A DNA stretch of 64,000 nucleotides, taken from Polaribacter sargassicola (GTDB lineage Bacteria; Bacteroidota; Bacteroidia; Flavobacteriales; Flavobacteriaceae). The translations under genes and the position numbers were made by a program. The notes beneath the pieces were generated by a model, which was not told where the DNA came from, did no database searches, and saw only the letters and a list, made by a program, of their open reading frames with translations. The stretch spans positions 496,001 through 560,000 of the forward strand of contig NZ_JAHDAU010000002.1 of NCBI RefSeq assembly GCF_021991835.1, in the 5' to 3' direction. This document shows, one piece after another, positions 1 to 10,008 of the stretch. Every line of letters begins with the position of its first letter. The stretch's first letter is position 1.

Positions 1-378
1 TAAAACCTCTTCTATTTTTGCAGTAATCTTTGTTTTATCTTTCCAGCCTGTAGCTTTTAAAACAAATTCTAAATTAGCAAAAACGTTTCTATCACTTAAT
101 AATTTAAAATCTTGAAAAACAATTCCTATTTTTCTTCTTAAAAAAGGAATATCTTTTTCTTTTATTTTTGTTAAATCAAAACTTGCAACAGAGCCTATTC
201 CTTTTTGTAATTTTAAATCTCCATAAAGAGTTTTCATTAAACTACTTTTACCACTACCTGTCTTACCAATTAAATAACAAAAATCTCCTTTATTAATCGT
301 TAAATTAACATTAGACAAAACTAAATTATCTCTTTGATAGATATCCGCATTTTCTAAATACAATACAGCTTTTTCCAT
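1..378 (-). CDS. ftsE: Cell-division ABC transporter ATPase FtsE (3' part outside window)
   Basis: Reading minus from ATG at 378 gives 126 residues that run off the window edge. Walker A (GKTGSGKS, residues 38-45) and a Q-loop context (RRKIGIVFQDFKIL, about 82-95) are visible. Early segments such as LVLSNVNLTINKGDF fit bacterial FtsE, which pairs with FtsX to control septal peptidoglycan hydrolases at the division site. The Walker B and signature motifs lie outside the window, so FtsE rather than another small ABC ATPase is inferred from resemblance of the N-terminal half. It is divergent from the TPR gene that starts at 543. Confidence 0.85.
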   Translation of the reverse strand, partial: MEKAVLYLENADIYQRDNLVLSNVNLTINKGDFCYLIGKTGSGKSSLMKTLYGDLKLQKGIGSVASFDLTKIKEKDIPFLRRKIGIVFQDFKLLSDRNVFANLEFVLKATGWKDKTKITAKIEEVL

Positions 379-445
379 ATATCAACTACTTTCTACAAAC
401 TTAAAAGTTTCTAACGATTTTTTACTATGAATTATAAACTATTCT

Positions 446-453
446 TATTTTTG
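446..453 (+). promoter_or_regulatory. Bacteroidota -7 element, TATTTTTG
   Basis: The octamer matches TAnnTTTG and lies about 90 nt before the ATG at 543. No clear TTG -33 element is visible at the usual distance, so this is only a candidate promoter for the TPR-receptor operon. Confidence 0.4.
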
Positions 454-542
454 ACTATAAAGTTTTTTATACATTTTTTCTTTCTACATCAAACAAAATT
501 AAAAATTGTACGTTATTAATCTTGAGTATCAAAATATATTGT

Positions 543-3500
543 ATGAGATTTGTTTCTACTAGAAAACGTTTTACTACTTTCTTTATTTTATTAATAGGTT
601 TTACTGGCTTTAGCCAACAATCTGTAATAAATACAAATGCCGTTTTAAAAGATTTTAATAACGGTTTAGAATTATATAACAACAAAGCATATGCTGCAGC
701 ACAAAAAGTGTTTGCTAACATCAATAATAAAACATCTACTTATCAAAATTCTAATTTAAAGTCTGATGCTTCTTATTATGATGCTATGTGTGCCATTAAA
801 TTAAAACAGCCACAGGCAGAAAAAAAAGTACTTAATTTTATTGCAGAAAACCCAAACAGCACCAAAAAAAACACCGCTTTTTTTAATGTTGCTAATTATT
901 ATTTTGCTAATAAAAAAGCTTCTTATTCTTTAAAATGGTATAAAAAAGTAGATGCTAGTGTGCTGTCTAAAGAAGAAAAAAAAGAACTTAATTTTAAAAT
1001 GGGCTACGCTTATATAGCTACTAAAAACTATGCTTTAGCTCAAGAGAAATTTTTACCTTTAATTAATGATCCTAAATACGGTAATGATTCTAGATATTAT
1101 TACGGCTTTGTTGCTTACAAATTAGAAGATTTTGGTATTGCAGAATCTACACTAAAAGAAATTGCAGATGATAAAACTTATAGTGCAGAAATTACCTATT
1201 ATTTGTTAGATATTAGTTTTAAAGCAGGTAAATTTGATCATTGTGTAAAAGTTGGTACAGAACTTTTAAAGACTGCTAAAAGAAATGAAATCTCTGAAAT
1301 TTCTAAAATTGTTGGAGAGAGTTATTTTAATTTAGAGAAATATAGCGAATCAATTCCTTATTTAAAAGCATACACGGGCAAAAAAGGAAAATGGAATAAT
1401 ACTGATTTTTATCAATTAGGATATGCTTATTATAAACAAAACGATTTTGAAAATGCAATTAATAATTTTAATAAAATTATTGATGAAAAAAACTTTGTTT
1501 CTCAAAACGCATATTATCATTTAGGTGAGTGTTACCTTAATCTAGATAAAAAAACAGAAGCTTTAAACGCTTTTAAAACAGCTTCTGAAATGGATTTTAA
1601 TACAGACATAAAACAAGATGCTGCTTTAAATTATGCAAAATTAAGTTACGAGGCTGGTAATCCTTTTAAAAGTGTTGCAGAAGTATTACAAGATTACTTA
1701 AAAGCTTATCCTAAATCTAAAGAATATAACGAAATTAATAACTTAGTTATTTCGTCTTTTTTACATCAACAAAATTACGAAGGAGCTTTACAATATTTAA
1801 AGAAAGAAAAATCTACAAATAATGCGGCTTTTGTATCTGAAGTTTCTTTATACAGAGGAATTCAATTATTTAATGATTCTAAATTAGAAGAAGCAATTTC
1901 TTTCTTTATAGAAGGTAAAAAATCTAGTGATTCTAAAATTAAAAATAGTGCTAAATATTGGCAAGCAGAAGCTTTATTTAGATTAGAAAAATACAACGAA
2001 GCATTAGCTTTATTTACCTCTTTAAAACCCGAAGTAAATACAACTAATAATGAATTTTCTTTATTAGATTACAACATAGGTTATTGTTATTTTAAATTAA
2101 AAGAATACAGTAGCTCTATTAAATATTTCGAAAACTTTTTAATAAACAACACTATAGAAACAGAAATTAAATACGATGCATATACACGCTTAGGCGATGG
2201 TTATTATGCCGTAAGAGATTACAAAAGTGCAGTTGATGCTTATTATAGAGTTGTACAAAACGCTGGTTCAGATTCTGATTATGCACAGTATCAAATAGGT
2301 ATGAGTTATGGTTTTACAGAAGATAATAAAGATAAAATAAATGCGCTTAAAAAAGTAATAAATGAGTATCATATTTCTTCATTAAAAGATGATGCTTTAT
2401 ATCAATTAGCAAACACTTATACATTATTAAAAGACACACAACAAGCTCACTTAGCTTATAATCGTCTTATAGAAAAACATCCAAATAGTATTTTTATCCC
2501 CAAAGCCTTAGTTCGCCAAGGATTGTTATACTACAATGATAACCAAAATGATAAAGCTTTAGAGCGCTTTAAACAAACTGCTAGTAAATTTCCTAACACA
2601 ACAGATGCAATTGAGGCAGTTACAAATGCCAAAAACATTTATATAGATAACGATAATCTAGACGCATATGTTAGTTGGATTAATACTTTAAACTTTGTTA
2701 ATGTTACAGATGCAGAATTAGATAATACTGCATTTACAATTGCAGAAAAAAAATATTTTGAGAACAAAAATAGTAGCGATATCATAAAAAGCCTCACAAA
2801 ATATAACAATGATTTTCCTAATGGAATTCATAAACTTAAAGCCAATTATTATTTAGCAAGTACTCTTTTTAAAACAAAAGATTATAACAACGCAATTACG
2901 CATTACAACATAGTTATTGCAAAACAGAATGATTTTAGCGAAGATGCACTTAGTAAATTATCTTTAATCTATCTTGAAAAAAATGAGTACCAAAATGCAA
3001 TTCCGTTATTGGTTAGATTAGAACTAGAAGCTTATTCTACAGAAAACATATTATTTGCCCAAAGTAATTTAATGAAAAGCTATTACGAAACTGCTAATTA
3101 TAACCTTACTATAGATTATGCTAATAAAATTCTTAAAAAAGATAAATTAGATAGTAATTTAAAATACGATGCTCAAATTTTAATAGCTCGTTCTTCTTAT
3201 AAAAATAATGATTTTGCTACTGCAGAAGAGTATTACACAAAAATTGAACAAAATGCAACAGGAGAATTAAAAACAGAAGCACTTTATTATAATGCCTTTT
3301 TTAAACACGAATTAAAAAATTACGAAGCATCTAATAAAGTTATTGAAAATTTAATAGCCAATTACTCTTCTTACAAATATTGGGGCGTAAAAAGTTATGT
3401 AATAATGGGTAAAAACTTTTATGGTTTAAATGATATTTATCAAGCAACTTTTGTGCTAGAAAACATCATTAAAAACTTCAGTCAGTTTAAAGATATTGTA

Positions 3501-3593
3501 GCAGATGCTAAAAAAGAATTAATGATAATTAAACAGAACGAAGCAAAAACTAATAATTCTGTAGTTCCAATTAAAGCAGATAATCAAAATTAA
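543..3593 (+). CDS. Long periplasmic tetratricopeptide-repeat protein
   Basis: About 1,016 residues. I chose the ATG at 543, which begins MRFVSTRKRFTTFF and gives a clean signal peptide (basic start, hydrophobic FILLIGFTGFS, cleavage near SQQS). An upstream TTG at 522 stays open but adds nothing. The mature part is almost wholly TPR-like helical pairs, with recurring A..YY.LG..Y and ALA.F patterns from about residue 30 to 990. TPR arrays are protein-binding scaffolds; the partner is unknown. It lies 27 bp upstream of the plugless barrel gene and is probably co-transcribed, so the two may form an outer-membrane complex. No enzymatic motif is visible. Codon use and AT content match the neighbours. 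Confidence 0.85.
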   Translation: MRFVSTRKRFTTFFILLIGFTGFSQQSVINTNAVLKDFNNGLELYNNKAYAAAQKVFANINNKTSTYQNSNLKSDASYYDAMCAIKLKQPQAEKKVLNFIAENPNSTKKNTAFFNVANYYFANKKASYSLKWYKKVDASVLSKEEKKELNFKMGYAYIATKNYALAQEKFLPLINDPKYGNDSRYYYGFVAYKLEDFGIAESTLKEIADDKTYSAEITYYLLDISFKAGKFDHCVKVGTELLKTAKRNEISEISKIVGESYFNLEKYSESIPYLKAYTGKKGKWNNTDFYQLGYAYYKQNDFENAINNFNKIIDEKNFVSQNAYYHLGECYLNLDKKTEALNAFKTASEMDFNTDIKQDAALNYAKLSYEAGNPFKSVAEVLQDYLKAYPKSKEYNEINNLVISSFLHQQNYEGALQYLKKEKSTNNAAFVSEVSLYRGIQLFNDSKLEEAISFFIEGKKSSDSKIKNSAKYWQAEALFRLEKYNEALALFTSLKPEVNTTNNEFSLLDYNIGYCYFKLKEYSSSIKYFENFLINNTIETEIKYDAYTRLGDGYYAVRDYKSAVDAYYRVVQNAGSDSDYAQYQIGMSYGFTEDNKDKINALKKVINEYHISSLKDDALYQLANTYTLLKDTQQAHLAYNRLIEKHPNSIFIPKALVRQGLLYYNDNQNDKALERFKQTASKFPNTTDAIEAVTNAKNIYIDNDNLDAYVSWINTLNFVNVTDAELDNTAFTIAEKKYFENKNSSDIIKSLTKYNNDFPNGIHKLKANYYLASTLFKTKDYNNAITHYNIVIAKQNDFSEDALSKLSLIYLEKNEYQNAIPLLVRLELEAYSTENILFAQSNLMKSYYETANYNLTIDYANKILKKDKLDSNLKYDAQILIARSSYKNNDFATAEEYYTKIEQNATGELKTEALYYNAFFKHELKNYEASNKVIENLIANYSSYKYWGVKSYVIMGKNFYGLNDIYQATFVLENIIKNFSQFKDIVADAKKELMIIKQNEAKTNNSVVPIKADNQN

Positions 3594-3620
3594 AAAAACT
3601 CTAAAAAAAGATAATAATTA

Positions 3621-5384
3621 ATGAAAAAGAGTTTCTCAATATTCTTAATGTTTTTCACTTTCTTGGGTTTAAAAGCTCAACAAAAAGAACAAAAAATAGA
3701 TACCGTAAAAACAGAGGTTGTAAATGTTGTTACCAAATACAACCCTAAAATTGCTGATGCAAAAAAAATAAAAAAGAACCCAACAATTTCTCTTCTAGAA
3801 AAAAATGAAAAGAAAAAACTAAAATACACCATACAATCTGCACCAGTGGCATCAACATTTATACCTAAAAGTGGTGCTGTAAAAGGTATAAAAATTGGCT
3901 CTAAAGAATTTATTTACGACAATTATGTAGCTGCTGGTTATGGTAATTACGGAACGCCTTATTTTGAAGCCTTTTTAGGTAAAATTGATCGTTATAATAA
4001 CGAGTTTCAATTAAGTACAAAGTATTTATCATCTACAAACAATCTTAAAGACATTGTTTTAAATAGCAATTATACTAATTTTGACATCAATGCTTCTTAT
4101 AAAAAAATAGATCATTATTTTGATTGGAAAGTTATTCTTAACTCAGAAAGAGATGTTTATAATTGGTATGGTTTGCCAGATATAACTTATACAGAAACAA
4201 CTATAAATAATATAGATGAAGAGCAAATTTATAACTATTTTAATGCTAAAGGAGAGTTTACTTTTAACGATTCTTATATAGATTATATACATTTAAACAC
4301 TTCTTACTTTGCAGACACTTATAAAAGTGCAGAAGTATTGATTAAATTAAATTCTAAGTTAGATTTGCCTGTATATCTTTTTAATAGAGATTTTAATGAT
4401 ATTGCTTTATACTCTTCTTTAGAACTTTTAAACGGAAAATTTAAAAACAGTTATAATGTTGATGATGAAATAAAATATTCCATTTTCACCATCAATTTAA
4501 ACCCTAATTACAATATGGAGTATTTAGGAATCACATTTAATGCAGGTGTAAACGTTGCTGCTTCTTTTGATTCTGAAAACAGTTCTAATAACTTTTATGT
4601 GTTACCAGAGTTGATAATTCAATCGCCAATTGTAGAAGAGTATTTAAATATATATGGTGGTTTTACTAGTAATTTACATACAAATACATACAAACAATTT
4701 ACAGAAGAAAATCCTTATATTTCACCAACTCAATCTATTTCTCAAACTTTAGAAACTTCTAACTTATTTGTAGGCTTTAACGGAAAAATTAGTAGAGATT
4801 TTAATTTTAACATCAAATTAAGTTCTAAAAAAGAAGAAAATAAACCTTTATTTTTAAGAAATTATTCTAAATCTAACGGAACTACTAACACTTATAATGG
4901 TATAAATTTAAATGGTTACGAATACGGTAACTCTTTTAGTGTTTATTATGATGATGTAAAAACAACCACTTTGTTTACTGAATTAGAGTATGAATATTCT
5001 GATTACTTAACTTTAGGAGTACAAGGAATATATAATAATTACAAATTAGAAAATGCTACAGAAAATTGGAATTTACCAACTGTAGAAGCTTCTTTTTCTG
5101 CCAAATACAAAGAAGACAAATGGTTTGCTTCAACTAACATTTTTTATGTAAGTGAAAGAAAAGACGCTCTTTATAGTGGTTTATTTACAGGTGAAATTAA
5201 TGATGTAGAAACTGTTGATGCTTTTGTAGATGTAAACCTAAATGGTGGTTATCATTTTAATGATCAATTTTCTGCGTTCTTAAAACTTAATAACGTATTA
5301 AACACAAACTATCAAAGGTTTGCAAATTTTAACACACAAGGTTTTCAAATATTAGGTGGTGTTACTTATAAGTTTGATTTTTAA
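3621..5384 (+). CDS. TonB-receptor-like outer-membrane barrel lacking a plug domain
   Basis: 587 residues with a signal peptide (MKKSFSIFLMFFTFLGLKAQ). After a lysine-rich periplasmic segment (about 30-110) the rest is alternating aromatic/polar beta-strand sequence, ending in a terminal strand with C-terminal Phe (GGVTYKFDF), typical of outer-membrane barrels. The late stretch FLKLNNVLNTNYQRF is typical of TonB-dependent receptor barrels. I see no plug motif, and the protein is short for a complete TonB receptor (usually above 650 residues). It follows the TPR gene by 27 bp, so barrel plus TPR scaffold is the likely unit. Transport substrate unknown. Confidence 0.75.
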   Translation: MKKSFSIFLMFFTFLGLKAQQKEQKIDTVKTEVVNVVTKYNPKIADAKKIKKNPTISLLEKNEKKKLKYTIQSAPVASTFIPKSGAVKGIKIGSKEFIYDNYVAAGYGNYGTPYFEAFLGKIDRYNNEFQLSTKYLSSTNNLKDIVLNSNYTNFDINASYKKIDHYFDWKVILNSERDVYNWYGLPDITYTETTINNIDEEQIYNYFNAKGEFTFNDSYIDYIHLNTSYFADTYKSAEVLIKLNSKLDLPVYLFNRDFNDIALYSSLELLNGKFKNSYNVDDEIKYSIFTINLNPNYNMEYLGITFNAGVNVAASFDSENSSNNFYVLPELIIQSPIVEEYLNIYGGFTSNLHTNTYKQFTEENPYISPTQSISQTLETSNLFVGFNGKISRDFNFNIKLSSKKEENKPLFLRNYSKSNGTTNTYNGINLNGYEYGNSFSVYYDDVKTTTLFTELEYEYSDYLTLGVQGIYNNYKLENATENWNLPTVEASFSAKYKEDKWFASTNIFYVSERKDALYSGLFTGEINDVETVDAFVDVNLNGGYHFNDQFSAFLKLNNVLNTNYQRFANFNTQGFQILGGVTYKFDF

Positions 5385-5422
5385 TATTTTATCAAACTTT
5401 ATATTTTTAATATCTTTATTGT

Positions 5423-6142
5423 ATGATAATTTATTACCTAACTATTGCCTTACAATTATTTTGCATCTACCATGTTTATAAAAATGGCAGTAGCTATTAT
5501 TGGTATTTTATTATCTTTTTTATTCCTGTTTTGGGTTCTATTATTTATTTAATTACTAATGTTATTAATAAAAAGGATGTAACCAATATTACAGATGAAA
5601 TTACTACAATTATAAACCCAACCAAAAAAATTAAAGAATTAGAAAAAGAATTAGATTTTTCTAACACTTTTCAAAACAAAATAAATTTAGCAGATGCATA
5701 TCTAATAAATAAAGAGTACCAAAAAGCGATATCAGTTTACAATGATGCTTTAGAATCTAATTTTAAAGGCGATCCTTACACCTTAAATAAATTGATGAAA
5801 TGCTATTTTAAAATTGCAGATTTTGATAAAGTAATTGACATTGCAAATAAAATAAACTTAGACAAAGACTTTAAAGAGTCTCTTTACTTTTATGCAATAG
5901 CTTTAGAACAAAAAGGAAATTTAGACGAAGCTGAAATTCAATTTAAAAAAGTAGATGTTAGATATTCTAATTATCATGAAAGATTAGAACTCTCTAACTT
6001 TTTAACTAGAATTAATAAAAAAACAGAAGCCAAAGAGATTTTAACAGAAATTATCTCAGAAATACAATCAATGTCTAAATCAAACGCTAAAAATCATCGC
6101 TTAACTTTAAATGAAGCTGAGAAAAAGTTAAATCAATTATAA
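5423..6142 (+). CDS. Membrane-anchored TPR protein with PLDc_N-like N-terminus
   Basis: 239 residues. Two hydrophobic helices (about 1-20 and 26-47) with a short WYF-FIPVLGS type link resemble the PLDc_N membrane hairpin. A short linker then leads to TPR-type helices (about 80-235; LADAYLINKEYQKAISVYNDAL is a recognisable repeat start). It has no HKD phospholipase motif, so it is not a cardiolipin synthase. The TPR part should be cytoplasmic. It starts 38 bp after the barrel gene and may belong to that operon. Function unknown. Confidence 0.7.
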   Translation: MIIYYLTIALQLFCIYHVYKNGSSYYWYFIIFFIPVLGSIIYLITNVINKKDVTNITDEITTIINPTKKIKELEKELDFSNTFQNKINLADAYLINKEYQKAISVYNDALESNFKGDPYTLNKLMKCYFKIADFDKVIDIANKINLDKDFKESLYFYAIALEQKGNLDEAEIQFKKVDVRYSNYHERLELSNFLTRINKKTEAKEILTEIISEIQSMSKSNAKNHRLTLNEAEKKLNQL

Positions 6143-6200
6143 CACTTTAGGTTTTCCATTTCATTTTTGTAGATTTATAAAATCAAATAATTTACTCAAA

Positions 6201-7634
6201 ATGAAAAAAACATTACTTTCTTTATCTATTCCGTTTCTCCTTTTTGCTTGCTCACAAAAACAAGAAGTAAAAGTTGATTCTACTAAATTTTCTGCTGAAG
6301 AAAAAATAGACTCTACTCAAATTAAAACCATTTTTAACTCTGCACTTACAGAAAGTAAATCTTACGAATGGTTAAGAGATTTAACTCAGAATATTGGCGG
6401 ACGATTATCTGGTTCTCCAGAAGCACAACAAGCGGTAGAATGGGGAGAGAAATTAATGAAAGAAGTTGGTTTAGATTCTGTTTGGTTACAACCGGTTATG
6501 GTACCACATTGGGTTCGTGGCGAAAAAGAAATAGCTACATACACCACAAACGGAGTTCAAAAAAACGTACCAATTTGTGCTTTAGGTTTTTCTGTTGCAA
6601 CTCCTAAAACAGGTGTTTTGGCAGAAGTTATAGAGGTAAAAAGCTTAGAGGAAGCTACTGCTTTAGGTGATAAAATGAAAGGGAAAATTGTCTTTTTTAA
6701 TCGCCCTTTCGATAATACATTAATCAATACTTTTAAAGCTTATGGTGGTTGTGTAGATCAACGTGTAAAAGGAGCTGCAGTTTGTGGTCAATTTGGTGCA
6801 AAAGGTGTAATTGTACGTTCTATGACCAATGCTGTAGATGATTATCCGCATACAGGAACCATGAGTTATGGAGATTTACCAGAAGAAAAACACATACCTA
6901 CAGCCGCTATAAGCTCTAGAGCTGCAAATATTTTAAGTGATGATTTAAAAGCAAATCCTAATTTAAAATTCTACTTTAAACAAAGTTGTGAAAACTTACC
7001 TGATGCTCCTTCTTTTAATGTTGTTGGAGAAATTAAAGGTTCTGAAACACCAGAAAATATTTTTGTTGTTGGTGGGCATTTAGATTCTTGGGATTTAGGT
7101 GAAGGTGCACATGATGATGGTACAGGAATTGTACAATCTTTAGAAGTTGCTTACTTATTTAAAAAGAACAACATCAAACCTAAAAACACTTTAAGAGTTG
7201 TATTTTTTATGAATGAAGAAAACGGAACCAGAGGGGCTAAAAAATATGCCGAATTAGCAAAACTGAACAAAGAAAACCATATTGGAGGTATAGAATCTGA
7301 TGCTGGTGGTCATACACCTAGAGGTTTTTCTATAGATGCAAATACTGTTAACACAAAACTATTGCAAAGCTGGAAAAAATTGTTATCTCCTTACGGATTA
7401 CATGATTTAGACAAAGGTGGTTCTGGTGCAGATATAGGTCCTTTAAAAGGAGAAAATGTAACTTTAGTGGGTTACAGACCAGATTCTCAACGTTATTTTG
7501 ATTATCACCACACGAGTACAGATACTTTTGATAAAGTTAACAAACGTGAGCTAGAATTAGGTAGTGCATCTATGACTAGTTTAATTTATTTAATGGATAA
7601 ATATTTATACAGTAATACACCTGTAAAACTTTAA
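6201..7634 (+). CDS. M28-family metallopeptidase lipoprotein (carboxypeptidase Q-like)
   Basis: 477 residues with lipobox LLFAC at about residues 13-17, so probably a membrane-anchored periplasmic or surface lipoprotein. The di-zinc M28 motifs appear in order: HLDSWD (about 294-299), an Asp in HDDGTG (about 305), catalytic/metal Glu pair in MNEEN (about 338), Asp in ESDAGGH (about 366) and a late His in YHHTSTD (about 435). Between residues 110 and 270 a protease-associated-like insertion is plausible. M28B enzymes remove amino acids from peptides or dipeptides. The next gene, a lipoprotein amidohydrolase, starts 25 bp downstream, suggesting a two-gene scavenging operon. Confidence 0.9.
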   Translation: MKKTLLSLSIPFLLFACSQKQEVKVDSTKFSAEEKIDSTQIKTIFNSALTESKSYEWLRDLTQNIGGRLSGSPEAQQAVEWGEKLMKEVGLDSVWLQPVMVPHWVRGEKEIATYTTNGVQKNVPICALGFSVATPKTGVLAEVIEVKSLEEATALGDKMKGKIVFFNRPFDNTLINTFKAYGGCVDQRVKGAAVCGQFGAKGVIVRSMTNAVDDYPHTGTMSYGDLPEEKHIPTAAISSRAANILSDDLKANPNLKFYFKQSCENLPDAPSFNVVGEIKGSETPENIFVVGGHLDSWDLGEGAHDDGTGIVQSLEVAYLFKKNNIKPKNTLRVVFFMNEENGTRGAKKYAELAKLNKENHIGGIESDAGGHTPRGFSIDANTVNTKLLQSWKKLLSPYGLHDLDKGGSGADIGPLKGENVTLVGYRPDSQRYFDYHHTSTDTFDKVNKRELELGSASMTSLIYLMDKYLYSNTPVKL

Positions 7635-7659
7635 AATCAGTATTTTATAAAATATAAAA

Positions 7660-9273
7660 ATGAAAAAACACTTATTAGTTTTTAGTTTATCTGTCTTATT
7701 TTTTGCATGTAGTAAAGAAAAAGTAGATACAATTGTTATCAATTCTAACACATATACAGTTAATAGTAATTTTGATAAAACAGAAGCATTTGCTATAAAA
7801 GATGGTAAGTTTATTGCCATAGGAACATCCAAAGAAATTGAAGAAAAATACGAAGCTGAAAACATTATTGATGCTAAAAACCAAACTATTCTACCTGGTT
7901 TAATAGATGCTCATTGTCATTTTTTTAGAATGGGTTTACAGCAACAAAAAGTTGCTTTAGATGGTACTAAAAGTTACGAGGAAGTTTTAGAAAGAATCGT
8001 TACTTTTCAAAAAGAAAAAAATGTAGCTTTTATTACCGGACGTGGTTGGGATCAAAATGATTGGGAAATTAAAGAATTTCCTACTAAAGATAGATTAGAC
8101 GAATTATTCCCTACAACTCCTGTTGCAATTGGTAGAGTTGACGGACATGCTTTATTAGTAAATCAAGCTGCTTTAGATTTAACAGAAATAACTAAAGACA
8201 CTAAAGTTTCTGGTGGTGAAATTATCAAGAAAAATGGCGAAATTACAGGTGTTTTAATTGATGCTGCTATGGATTTTATCAAATTTCCGGCAACTACAAA
8301 ACAAGAAGCTATTCAAGGTTTATTAGATGCAGAAAAGATTTCTTTTTCTTACGGATTAACAACGATTGATGATGCTGGTTTAGATAGAAGTACTATTGAA
8401 TTAATTGATAGTTTACAACAAGCAAATAGTTTAAAAATGCGAATTTATGCCATGATTTCTGGTGATAAACAAGATCAAATAGATTATTATATTAATAAAG
8501 GTTTTATAAAAACAGACAGACTAAATGTGCGTTCTTTTAAAGTCTATGGTGATGGAGCTTTAGGCTCTAGAGGTGCTGCTATGCGTAAACCTTATTCAGA
8601 CAGAGATAATCATTTTGGTGCATTAATTTACACACCAGAAAGGTATCAAGAAATTGCAAAACAAATTGCAGATTCAGATTTTCAAATGAATACACATGCT
8701 ATTGGTGACTCTGCAAATACTTGGTTAACAAAAACCTACACAGAGGTTTTAAAAGGTAAGAAAAATAGACGTTGGAGAATTGAACATGCTCAAATTATTG
8801 CTCCAGAAGATTTTGCAAAATTTAATAATATCATTCCATCTGTACAACCAACACACGCTACATCAGATATGTATTGGGCTAAAGACAGAATTGGAGAAAA
8901 AAGAATGAAAGGTGCTTATGCTTTTAAAGACTTATTAGACAGCTATGGTAAAATTGCTTTAGGTACAGATTTTCCTGTAGAACAAGTAAATCCGTTTTTA
9001 ACTTTTTACGCCGCAACAATTAGAAAAGACGTTAACAATTATCCTGAAAATGGTTTTCAAATGGAAAATGCCTTAACTAGAGAAGAAACTTTAAAAGGAA
9101 TGACTATTTGGGCAGCTTATTCTAATTTTGAAGAAGATGAAAAAGGTTCTATAGAAGTTGGTAAATTTGCAGATTTTGTAATTTTAAATCAAGATATTAT
9201 GCAAGTAGACGGAGCTAAAATACCGAATACAAAGGCAATTACAACCTATTTAAATGGAGAAAAAGTTTTTTAA
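7660..9273 (+). CDS. Amidohydrolase-3 family lipoprotein (YtcJ-like)
   Basis: 537 residues with lipobox LFFAC near residue 16. Amidohydrolase-superfamily landmarks are GLIDAHCHF (about 79-87, HxH metal pair), HAIGDSAN (about 346), EHAQI (about 374) and GTDFPVE (about 433, metal Asp). The C-terminal GSIEVGKFADFVIL is the usual small beta-sandwich closing segment. YtcJ-type enzymes hydrolyse C-N bonds of unknown substrates. The lipoprotein signal places it outside the cytoplasm, together with the M28 peptidase encoded 25 bp upstream. Confidence 0.88.
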   Translation: MKKHLLVFSLSVLFFACSKEKVDTIVINSNTYTVNSNFDKTEAFAIKDGKFIAIGTSKEIEEKYEAENIIDAKNQTILPGLIDAHCHFFRMGLQQQKVALDGTKSYEEVLERIVTFQKEKNVAFITGRGWDQNDWEIKEFPTKDRLDELFPTTPVAIGRVDGHALLVNQAALDLTEITKDTKVSGGEIIKKNGEITGVLIDAAMDFIKFPATTKQEAIQGLLDAEKISFSYGLTTIDDAGLDRSTIELIDSLQQANSLKMRIYAMISGDKQDQIDYYINKGFIKTDRLNVRSFKVYGDGALGSRGAAMRKPYSDRDNHFGALIYTPERYQEIAKQIADSDFQMNTHAIGDSANTWLTKTYTEVLKGKKNRRWRIEHAQIIAPEDFAKFNNIIPSVQPTHATSDMYWAKDRIGEKRMKGAYAFKDLLDSYGKIALGTDFPVEQVNPFLTFYAATIRKDVNNYPENGFQMENALTREETLKGMTIWAAYSNFEEDEKGSIEVGKFADFVILNQDIMQVDGAKIPNTKAITTYLNGEKVF

Positions 9274-9363
9274 AATCAATATTTTTATCTCGTTTTCTCA
9301 TAAAAAAAATTAACTTTAATCTCTTTTTAAGTTAAATCTAATCTAATCAGAAATTTATATATC

Positions 9364-9987
9364 ATGAAAAAAATAAAACACCTATCAATATTAGTCTTTG
9401 TAACTTTTTTTGTTGTAAAAACATTTTCTCAAAATGAGAAAGAATCAAAAAACATAACTATAACTATTAAAGATCAAAAAAATAAACCAGTACCGGGTGC
9501 TGTAATTCTTTTTGATGATGTTAAACAAAAAAGATTAGCAAACTCTAAAGGCATTTTTAAAATTAAAACAACAGATACCCCTAAAATAATTAGTGCTTTT
9601 TCTCCTAGAGTTGGTATTCAAAAAGTTTCTTACAAAGGTGAGAGTAACATAACCATTATTATTAAAAAAAGAAACGATTCATATTTAGTAAATGTTCCTA
9701 AAAACAAGATTGATAATGCAATGCAATTTAATACCATTTACGACTATCTTGAAGGGAAAATACCTGGTGTTAATGTATCTGATGAAAATATTACAATAAG
9801 AGGTTATAATACTATTAACGGAAGTACAACTCCATTATTTATATTAAATGGTGCGCAAGTTGATCAATCTATTTTTGGACAAATTGTACCAACAACTATC
9901 AAATCTATTGTTGTTTTAAAAGGCCCAGAAACTGCTACTTATGGTGTTAGAGGAGCTAATGGAGTTATAAAAGTAACTACTTTGTAA
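9364..9987 (+). CDS. Orphan CarboxypepD-like plus TonB-receptor plug domain protein (no barrel)
   Basis: 207 residues with a signal peptide (ends near TFSQN). Residues about 30-105 form a carboxypeptidase-D-regulatory-like domain (NKPVPGAVILFD, then an F.I.T..P segment). Residues about 115-207 match the SusC-type plug: LEGKIPGVNVSD, IRGYNTINGSTTPLFILNG and a final VLKGPETATYGVRGANG block that ends in KVTTL and then a stop. In a normal SusC protein this block is followed by about 700 barrel residues. Here the frame ends with TAA and the next gene is on the opposite strand, with no barrel remnant in the 21 bp between them. It is either a degraded receptor or a self-standing plug protein. Confidence 0.8.
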   Translation: MKKIKHLSILVFVTFFVVKTFSQNEKESKNITITIKDQKNKPVPGAVILFDDVKQKRLANSKGIFKIKTTDTPKIISAFSPRVGIQKVSYKGESNITIIIKKRNDSYLVNVPKNKIDNAMQFNTIYDYLEGKIPGVNVSDENITIRGYNTINGSTTPLFILNGAQVDQSIFGQIVPTTIKSIVVLKGPETATYGVRGANGVIKVTTL

Positions 9988-10008
9988 AATTTTAATGTAA
10001 TAAAAAAA

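Noticed and set aside
522..542. Upstream TTG start for the TPR protein
   Set aside because: The ATG at 543 gives a normal signal peptide; the extra residues add a poor N-terminus.
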